DNA of 6,506 nucleotides. Origin: Lysobacteraceae bacterium UBA6001 (GTDB lineage Bacteria; Pseudomonadota; Gammaproteobacteria; Xanthomonadales; Xanthomonadaceae). Of this stretch, positions 1 to 6,506 are shown piece after piece (the stretch's first letter is position 1; every line of letters begins with the position of its first letter). Under the pieces are notes generated by a model that saw only the letters and a program-made list of their open reading frames with translations, was not told the origin of the DNA and did no database searches. The translations under genes and the position numbers were made by a program. Where the stretch lies: assembly GCA_002429615.1 (NCBI GenBank), contig DJAN01000310.1, positions 1-6,506 of the forward strand, given 5' to 3'.

Positions 1-766
1 CACCGCCGGCGGGCGGGACCATGCCGGCGACTTCGCCGATGCGCTGGCCGGCGCCGGCCTGTGCGTGACCAGCGGGCTGGCCGCCGGCATCGACGCCGCT
101 GCGCACGAGGCCGCACTGGCTCGCCCCGACGGCCTCACGATCGCCGTGCTCGGGAGCGGCGTGGACACGCCCTACCCCGCCCGCCATGCCCGGCTGCAGG
201 ACCGCATCGCCGCCACCGGGGCGGTGGTCAGCGAATATCCGCCCGGTACCCGCCCACAGGCCGGGCATTTCCCGGCGCGCAACCGCATCGTCGCCGCGCT
301 GAGCCTGGGCACCTTGGTGGTGGAGGCGGCCCATCGCTCCGGCGCGCTGATCACCGCGCGGCTGGCCGCCGAGGCCGGGCGCGAGGTGTTCGCCCTGCCC
401 GGCTCGATCCACAACCCGATGGCGCGCGGCTGCCACCGGCTCATCCGCGAGGGCGCCACCCTGGTCGAATCGCCACAGGACATCCTGGTCGTGCTCGGGC
501 CCCTCGCCGCCGAGCGGGCCGGGGCCTTGCGGGCCGTGGCCGACGCCCCCATTGAGGGAGCCGGAAGCGATACGGGCCAACCCCCACGGCCCGCCAACCC
601 CGACTACCAGCGCTTGTGGCAGGCGCTGGGCCACGACCCCACCCCTATGGATTCATTGGTTCAGCGCACCGGATTGACGACCGCCGCGCTGTCCTCCATG
701 CTGCTGGCCATGGAACTGGAAGGAAGGGTGGTGGTCCGTCACGGCCGCTACATGCGCTACCCCTAG
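1..766 (+). CDS. dprA: DprA/Smf, DNA-processing protein A (5' end missing)
   Basis: DprA binds incoming single-stranded DNA in the cytoplasm during natural transformation and loads RecA on it. The reading frame is open from base 2, so the gene starts upstream of the window; 254 residues are visible. The Rossmann-fold DprA core is clear: [13 protein letters not shown] near 65-105, then VLGSGVD and [27 protein letters not shown] (around 268-303), [17 protein letters not shown], and FALPGS followed by [12 protein letters not shown] near 388-455. A linker follows, and residues encoded at about 600-763 form the C-terminal winged-helix domain ([16 protein letters not shown] ... [14 protein letters not shown]). 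The N-terminal SAM-like domain would lie outside the window. No frameshift or missing core motif is seen. The GTG at 65 is an internal codon, not the start, because conserved DprA sequence precedes it. smg follows after 43 bp, the usual proteobacterial neighbour. Confidence 0.96.
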   Translation, partial: TAGGRDHAGDFADALAGAGLCVTSGLAAGIDAAAHEAALARPDGLTIAVLGSGVDTPYPARHARLQDRIAATGAVVSEYPPGTRPQAGHFPARNRIVAALSLGTLVVEAAHRSGALITARLAAEAGREVFALPGSIHNPMARGCHRLIREGATLVESPQDILVVLGPLAAERAGALRAVADAPIEGAGSDTGQPPRPANPDYQRLWQALGHDPTPMDSLVQRTGLTTAALSSMLLAMELEGRVVVRHGRYMRYP

Positions 767-809
767 TTTCTTCACCTCCACAGCGTCTCGCGACGCAGGC
801 CGAGGGGCA

Positions 810-1283
810 ATGAAAGAGAGCATTCTCGACGTACTGCTTTACCTGTTCGAACACTACTTCAGCGAGGACGCCGACCTCGTTCGTGACCGGGATTCGCTCC
901 AGAACGGCCTGATCCAGGCCGGCTTCAGTCCCGCCGAAATCAGCAAGGCCTTCGACTGGCTGGATGCGCTCGCCGAGCAGCGTCCCAGCGTGGCGCAGCC
1001 GCGCGTGGATGGCCCGGTTCGCATCTATCACGGCCCGGAGCTGGACAAGCTCGATATCGAGTGCCGTGGCTTCCTGCTGTTCCTCGAACAGCACGGCATC
1101 CTCGACGCCGACCAGCGTGAGCTGGTGCTGGATCGGGCGATGGCCCTGGACCAGGACGAGCTGGACCTGGACGACCTCAAGTGGGTCATCCTGATGGTGT
1201 TGTTCAACCAGCCGGGGGCCGAAGCGGCCTACGCCTGGATGGAAACCCAGATGTTCGTGGACGAGCCCGAACCCGTACACTGA
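810..1283 (+). CDS. smg: Smg family protein (DUF494)
   Basis: This is a 157-residue protein, essentially the length of E. coli Smg, with no transmembrane segment or signal peptide. The N-terminus [17 protein letters not shown] and the C-terminal part with [18 protein letters not shown] and [10 protein letters not shown] are typical of the family. It is acidic and probably all-helical. The molecular function of Smg is not established. Its persistent linkage to dprA and tsaC suggests a housekeeping role in nucleic-acid processing, but that is inference. The ATG start is preferred because the frame upstream contains no alternative start and the family begins with this sequence. A GAGGGG at 802-807 lies unusually close to the ATG, so the ribosome binding site is not ideal. 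A short 5-bp hairpin (783-787 with 792-796) lies in the dprA-smg gap. Confidence 0.95.
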   Translation: MKESILDVLLYLFEHYFSEDADLVRDRDSLQNGLIQAGFSPAEISKAFDWLDALAEQRPSVAQPRVDGPVRIYHGPELDKLDIECRGFLLFLEQHGILDADQRELVLDRAMALDQDELDLDDLKWVILMVLFNQPGAEAAYAWMETQMFVDEPEPVH

Positions 1284-1317
1284 CCGCTTCCATGCAACGG
1301 AAGCACAGGGGAAGCGG
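1284..1317 (+). promoter_or_regulatory. Competing hairpins in the smg-GYF gap, one covering the ribosome binding site
   Basis: The bases just after the smg stop, CCGCTTCC (1284-1291), can pair in two exclusive ways. GCTTCC (1286-1291) pairs with GGAAGC (1299-1304) around a 7-nt loop. Alternatively the whole CCGCTTCC pairs with GGAAGCGG (1310-1317), which takes in half of the AGGGGA Shine-Dalgarno (1307-1312) of the next gene. The pairings are seen directly; a regulatory role is inference. Confidence 0.4.
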
Positions 1318-1320
1318 GCG

Positions 1321-2034
1321 ATGAGCGAGTGGTTTTACGCCGAGGGCAACCGGCAGCGGATCGGCCCGCTGCCGAGCGAGAATCTGGTCGAGCTGTACCG
1401 TTCCGGGCGCATCGGCCTGGATACGCTGGTCTGGCGCGAAGGCATGCCGCAGTGGCGCCCGCTGGGTGATTTCGCCGCCGAACTCGCCCTGCCCGCCCCC
1501 GCCGATGGCAACCCGCCGCCGCTGCCGTTCGGCGCCACCGCACCTGCCGCCACGGCCACCCCATCCCCCGCCGCGCCCCTCCCGCCACGCAAGGGCCTGT
1601 CCGGCTGCGCCATCGCCGCGATCATCGCGGCCGTGGTCGGCGTGCTGGGCATCGCGGTGCTCGGCATCCTCGCCGCGATCGCCGTGCCGGCCTACCAGGA
1701 CTACACGCTGCGGGCCAAGGTGGCGATGGGCTATTCCGAAATCGCCGCGCTGCGCACCGAAGTGGCGCAGTTCCAGGACACCGAGAAGCGCTGCCCGGTC
1801 AACGGCGAGGGCGACTTCGGCGCGCCGGAAAGCTACGCGCAGTCGCAGATCGGCAGCGTGCGCATCGGCCGCTTCGACAATGGCCATTGCGGGATCGAGG
1901 CGGTGTTCGCGGTGCCGGGCCAGGCCAGGCTGGATGGCAAGGCGCTGTGGCTGGACCTGGATCCGGAATCCGGGCAGTGGCACTGCAGTTCGGAGATCGA
2001 CGACAAGTACCTGCCGCACGAATGCCGCGGCTGA
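1321..2034 (+). CDS. GYF_2-domain (DUF4339-like) membrane protein with a pilin-like C-terminal module
   Basis: This 237-residue protein has three parts. Residues 1-56 are a GYF_2-type domain (WFYAEGN, IGPLP, DTLVWREG, W45). Residues 57-90 are a Pro/Ala-rich linker. Residues 96-121 are one hydrophobic segment that runs into LGILAAIAVPAYQDYTLRAK, the signature of the N-terminal helix of type IV pilins. The rest keeps pilin-like features: a CPVNG motif at C158, then C190, and a terminal WHCSSEIDDKYLPHEC with C222 and C235 that resembles the pilin disulfide loop. It lacks a prepilin peptidase site: counting back from P123, the -1 Gly position is Ile101 and the conserved Glu5 position is Val106. 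It is therefore probably an uncleaved, membrane-anchored protein with a cytoplasmic GYF domain and a periplasmic pilin-like head. The function is unknown. AGGGGA lies 8 bases before the ATG. The next gene starts 33 bp on and carries a related GYF domain. A true assembled pilin is unlikely. Confidence 0.85.
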   Translation: MSEWFYAEGNRQRIGPLPSENLVELYRSGRIGLDTLVWREGMPQWRPLGDFAAELALPAPADGNPPPLPFGATAPAATATPSPAAPLPPRKGLSGCAIAAIIAAVVGVLGIAVLGILAAIAVPAYQDYTLRAKVAMGYSEIAALRTEVAQFQDTEKRCPVNGEGDFGAPESYAQSQIGSVRIGRFDNGHCGIEAVFAVPGQARLDGKALWLDLDPESGQWHCSSEIDDKYLPHECRG

Positions 2035-2042
2035 GCCGCGGC
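2024..2042 (+). other. Eight-bp hairpin with the TGA stop codon as its loop
   Basis: The self-complementary octamer GCCGCGGC occurs at 2024-2031 and again at 2035-2042, separated only by TGA (2032-2034), the stop codon of the GYF_2-pilin-like gene. In RNA this gives an all-GC 8-bp stem with a three-base loop. No T-run follows, so it is not a standard intrinsic terminator. It lies 25 bp before the next start codon and may affect termination, coupling or mRNA decay (inference). Confidence 0.45.
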
Positions 2043-2067
2043 GACTGACAAGGAAGAGTAGAGCGCG

Positions 2068-2892
2068 ATGACGCAGTGGTACTACGCCGACGCTGCCGGG
2101 ACGCAGCAGGGTCCGATCGACGCCGAGGCATTGCTGGCGCAATACGCCGCCGCCGAGGTCACCCCCGACACGCTGGTCTGGCGCGAGGGCCTGGCCGACT
2201 GGCAACCGTTGTCCACGCTGGCCAGCGAGCTTGGGTTGGCCGAGGCCAACCTGCCTGTCACCGCGCCATCCCCTTCGGAAGCGCTCACCGTCGCGCCGGC
2301 GGAGGTGGTCTACGCCGGTTTCTGGCGGCGCTGGGCGGCCAACCTCATCGACGGCTTCGCCATCGCGCTGGTCACGCTGCCGTTCATCGTGCCGATGATG
2401 ATCGCCGCCGTCCTCGGCAGCCGCGACCATGCTGGCGCCATCGGCATGCTGCTGTTGCAGGTGGGCGTGCAGCTGGCCACCCTGGTGGCCACGGTCGCCT
2501 ACTTCACCTTCTTCCACGCCTCGCGGCTGATGGCCTCGCCGGGCAAGCTGGCGGTGGGGATCAAGGTGGTCCGCAGCGACGGCCAGCGCTTGAACTTTGG
2601 TCGTAGCCTGGGGCGTGGCTTCGCCTACTACCTGGGCTACCTCACCCTCTACATCGGCTTCCTGATCGCCGCCTTCACCCAGCGCAAGCAGGCCCTGCAC
2701 GACCTGATCTGCGACACCCTGGTGGTGGACCGCTGGGCCTTCACCGACCAGCCGCACAAGCAGCAGCGCGGCCTGGACGTGGTGACGATCGTGCTCCTGG
2801 CCTTCTATGGGGTGATCCTGCTGATCCTGCTGATCCTGCTGATCGTCCTCGCCGCGGTCGCGGCGGCGGCCTTGTATGGCGCCTCCCGCTGA
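2068..2892 (+). CDS. GYF_2-domain RDD family membrane protein
   Basis: This 274-residue inner-membrane protein begins with a GYF_2-type domain (residues 1-57: WYYADAAG, QGPID, DTLVWREG, W45) related to that of the gene just upstream. A linker of about 25 residues follows, then an RDD domain at about 82-222. The RDD hallmarks are FWRRWAANLIDG (R87, R88, D95), SPGKLAVGIKVV at 157-168 and QALHDLICDTLVV at 208-220. Hydrophobic segments lie near 97-116, 125-149, 185-203 and 237-270. The last is an extra helix beyond the RDD core, rich in LIL triplets. Some RDD proteins have been linked to cation/proton exchange, but most are uncharacterised, so no substrate is claimed. AAGGAAG at 2050-2056 provides a ribosome binding site. 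The 33-bp gap to the upstream gene implies co-transcription; the 176-bp gap to topA suggests this gene ends a unit. Confidence 0.88.
   Translation: MTQWYYADAAGTQQGPIDAEALLAQYAAAEVTPDTLVWREGLADWQPLSTLASELGLAEANLPVTAPSPSEALTVAPAEVVYAGFWRRWAANLIDGFAIALVTLPFIVPMMIAAVLGSRDHAGAIGMLLLQVGVQLATLVATVAYFTFFHASRLMASPGKLAVGIKVVRSDGQRLNFGRSLGRGFAYYLGYLTLYIGFLIAAFTQRKQALHDLICDTLVVDRWAFTDQPHKQQRGLDVVTIVLLAFYGVILLILLILLIVLAAVAAAALYGASR
2813..2844 (+). repeat. Nine-bp in-frame tandem repeat in the last helix of the RDD protein
   Basis: TGATCCTGC occurs three times in direct succession (2813-2821, 2822-2830, 2831-2839), followed by a partial TGATC. It encodes an LIL-type tripeptide repeat inside the C-terminal membrane helix. 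Gain or loss of a unit keeps the frame but changes helix length by three residues. Confidence 0.8.
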
Positions 2893-2915
2893 CCCCCTTG
2901 CCTGCCCGGACCGGC

Positions 2916-2944
2916 TTGACATGGCCGTGTCGGGCATGATTCCA
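2916..2944 (+). promoter_or_regulatory. Possible promoter of topA
   Basis: A perfect TTGACA lies at 2916-2921, in the only long spacer between genes here. At a 16-18-base spacing the -10 region (GATTCC/ATTCCA, near 2938-2944) matches TATAAT poorly, so only the -35 box is convincing. Initiation from it would fall near 2949-2951, at the base of the hairpin that follows. This makes sense as a separate promoter for topA-tsaC but is weakly supported. Confidence 0.3.
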
Positions 2945-2948
2945 CTAT

Positions 2949-2987
2949 CCAGACGCCCGGGGCCGAGCCCCGGGCGTCGCCGTCTGG
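2949..2987 (+). other. Very stable hairpin in the topA 5' region, with two possible outer stems
   Basis: GACGCCCGGGG (2952-2962) and CCCCGGGCGTC (2968-2978) form a perfect 11-bp stem with the loop CCGAG. In addition CCAGACG (2949-2955) can pair with CGTCTGG (2981-2987), replacing the lower part of the first stem and bulging out 2975-2980. No T-tract follows. It could be a transcript-end stabiliser for the upstream operon, or a 5' structure on the topA mRNA; the sequence does not decide between them. Confidence 0.55.
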
Positions 2988-3068
2988 AAAGCGGGCTCCG
3001 CTTCCCTCCACCGGCCAATTAGGCCACCCTACCCGCCCCCGGGCTCCCCCGCCCAAGATATCGCCACC

Positions 3069-5552
<2,484 letters not shown>

Positions 5553-5554
5553 CC

Positions 5555-5570
5555 GGGCGGCGTGCCGCCC
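5555..5570 (+). other. Short GC hairpin between topA and tsaC
   Basis: GGGCGGC (5555-5561) and GCCGCCC (5564-5570) are inverted repeats with a two-base centre, giving in practice a 6-bp stem with the loop CGTG directly after the topA stop. There is no T-run, so full termination before tsaC is unlikely; it may only slow polymerase or protect the topA message end. Confidence 0.4.
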
Positions 5571-5586
5571 CCGCTGAGGCAACGAG

Positions 5587-6147
5587 ATGAAAGAGCTTTC
5601 GCTGGCAGGCGCGGTGTCCACCCTCCAGCAGGGCGGCGTCATCGCCTATCCGACCGAAGCGGTCTGGGGACTGGGTTGCGACCCGCGCCAGCGCGGCGCG
5701 GTGATGCGCCTGCTCGAACTCAAGCGACGCCCCGCCGCGAAGGGTGTAATCGTTGTTGCATCGAGCCTGGAACCGTTGCGGCCCTGGCTTGATCTTGCCG
5801 CCCTGCCTGCCGATCGGCTGGCCGAGGTGCTGGGCAGTTGGCCCGGGCCGCATACGTGGGTACTTCCCGCCAGCGAGCACGCACCGGAGTGGGTGACGGG
5901 CGACCACGCCAGCCTGGCGGTGCGTGTCAGCGCGCACCCGCTGGTGGAGAGGTTGTGCCAGGCCTGGCAGGCGCCGCTGGTGTCGACCAGCGCGAATCTG
6001 GCGGGGCAGCCGCCGGCGCGGCGGCGCGAGGAACTTGATCCGGCGTTGCTGCAGGCGATTGATGGATTGCTGGACGGGGAGACCGGCGGGCTGGCGCAGC
6101 CGACGCCGATCCGTATCGCGCTGACGGGGGAAGTGCTGCGCGATTGA
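5587..6147 (+). CDS. tsaC: Threonylcarbamoyl-AMP synthase TsaC (YrdC/Sua5 family)
   Basis: TsaC makes threonylcarbamoyl-AMP from threonine, bicarbonate and ATP, the first step of the universal t6A37 modification in tRNAs reading ANN codons. The TsaB/TsaD/TsaE proteins complete it and are not in this window. The protein is 186 residues, close to E. coli TsaC (190), so it is the short form without the extra Sua5 domain. Family motifs: IAYPTEAVWGLGCDP (19-33), the nucleotide-binding KRRPAAKG (46-53), WPGPHTWVLPA, SLAVRVSAHP (109-118) and STSAN (133-137). The ATG start is supported by family length and by GAGG at 5576-5579. It is 34 bp behind topA and probably shares its transcript. Downstream there is no gene in the window, only REP repeats. 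Confidence 0.96.
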   Translation: MKELSLAGAVSTLQQGGVIAYPTEAVWGLGCDPRQRGAVMRLLELKRRPAAKGVIVVASSLEPLRPWLDLAALPADRLAEVLGSWPGPHTWVLPASEHAPEWVTGDHASLAVRVSAHPLVERLCQAWQAPLVSTSANLAGQPPARRREELDPALLQAIDGLLDGETGGLAQPTPIRIALTGEVLRD

Positions 6148-6160
6148 GGTTTTCCGCGAA

Positions 6161-6397
6161 CGGCGGTCGCGGCTGAAGCCGCTCCCACAGGGTGAAGTCC
6201 CCCTCCAACGGCGGTCGCGGCTGAAGCCGCTCCTACAGGGTGAAGTCTCTCTCCAACGGCGGTCGCGGCTGAAGCCGCTCCTACAGGGTGAAGCTCCCTC
6301 CAACGGCGGTCGCGGCTGAAGCCGCTCCTACAGGGTGAAGCTCTCTCCAGCGGCGGTCGCGGCTGAAGCCGCTCCTACAGATTTGATTCTCCTCCAA
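6161..6397 (-). repeat. Array of five same-direction REP elements
   Basis: Five tandem units of 47-48 bp lie at 6161-6208, 6209-6256, 6257-6303, 6304-6350 and 6351-6397. Each has a nearly invariant core of about 30 bp with the imperfect palindrome GCGGCT-GA-AGCCGC (6169-6182 in the first). Each ends in a pyrimidine-rich stretch of about 17 bp, which differs in unit 5. Read on the minus strand, units 2-5 carry the GTAG head followed by GAGCGGCTTCAGCCGC, the layout of REP sequences mobilised by RAYT (TnpA-REP) transposases. Unit 1 has GTGG instead. No RAYT gene is present. The array begins 13 bp after the tsaC stop, so the hairpins would lie in the tsaC 3' UTR and may terminate or stabilise the message (inference). 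Confidence 0.88.
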
Positions 6398-6506
6398 CGG
6401 CGAGGCCGGGCGCGCCGGCTGTTGCCGTCCGGTCGTCGGAAACCGTCGGGCCTTCGTGGGCAGGGCCCTTTCGGGACCGTTGGCGCCATGGATGGCGCCA
6501 TCGAGC
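6398..6506. other. GC-rich non-coding tract after the REP array
   Basis: No credible coding frame, tRNA or promoter is seen here. The stretch consists of GC-rich short inverted motifs and leads into the palindrome at 6481-6500. It looks like the start of another intergenic repeat element that continues past the window edge. Confidence 0.5.
6481..6500. repeat. Palindrome near the window end
   Basis: TGGCGCCAT (6481-6489) and ATGGCGCCA (6492-6500) are perfect 9-bp inverted repeats around GG. I recall similar GGCGCCATGGATGGCGCC motifs between genes in xanthomonad genomes, so it may be part of a dispersed repeat or a terminator for a gene beyond the edge. That family assignment rests on memory and cannot be proven here. 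Confidence 0.5.

Noticed and set aside
65..67. GTG start codon for a short DprA-like protein
   Set aside because: Conserved DprA sequence ([19 protein letters not shown]) is encoded in frame upstream from base 2, so the gene is merely cut by the window edge.
1321..2034. A genuine type IV pilin subunit (pilA/pilE)
   Set aside because: It has no prepilin leader, no Gly at -1 and no Glu5, and an N-terminal GYF_2 domain of about 56 residues precedes the helix.
2949..2987. Rho-independent terminator
   Set aside because: The stem is strong but no T-run follows it; the next bases are GC-rich and then GGAAA.
1204..3018. A 604-codon open frame on the minus strand across the smg end and both GYF genes
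   Set aside because: Its translation is Arg/Gly/Gln-rich with no family resemblance and covers several well-supported + strand genes.
6161..6397. CRISPR array
   Set aside because: The intervals between cores are about 17 bp and nearly identical to each other, unlike unique spacers, and there are no cas genes. The core with a GTAG head fits REP elements.

Overview
The window is a strongly GC-rich chromosomal segment in which every gene lies on the + strand. Three things point to a gammaproteobacterium of the Xanthomonadaceae/Lysobacteraceae (Lysobacter, Pseudoxanthomonas, Luteimonas or a relative). The first is the dprA - smg - (topA) - tsaC gene order. The second is a Smg protein of about the usual length. 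The third is a cluster of GTAG-headed REP repeats of a type I recall from this family. The genus cannot be fixed from the sequence alone.

Layout: (1) 1-766, the 3' part of dprA (DNA-processing protein of natural transformation). (2) 810-1283, smg (DUF494). (3) 1321-2034 and 2068-2892, two small membrane-protein genes that both begin with a GYF_2-type (DUF4339-like) domain. The first continues into a type IV pilin-like module without a prepilin cleavage site, the second into an RDD membrane domain. (4) 2893-3068, a 176-bp spacer with a possible TTGACA promoter element and a very stable hairpin. (5) 3069-5552, topA (DNA topoisomerase I) with GRFGP-type C-terminal repeats and a lysine/alanine tail in place of zinc ribbons. 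(6) 5587-6147, tsaC (YrdC/Sua5 family, tRNA t6A synthesis). (7) 6148-6506, no gene: five head-to-tail REP copies, then a non-coding GC-rich tract ending in a palindrome cut close to the window edge.

The first four genes are 33-43 bp apart, as in one transcript, and topA-tsaC (34 bp) look like a second unit. From established knowledge, Escherichia coli has dprA-smg-yrdD-tsaC, where YrdD is a small topoisomerase-type zinc-finger protein. Here a complete topA sits at the equivalent place, and the GYF pair is inserted between smg and topA.

I found no clearly new system. The best candidates for something undescribed are the adjacent GYF_2-pilin-like and GYF_2-RDD proteins. Next come several hairpins at gene junctions (one with the stop codon as its loop, one that can mask a ribosome binding site) and the one-directional REP array.
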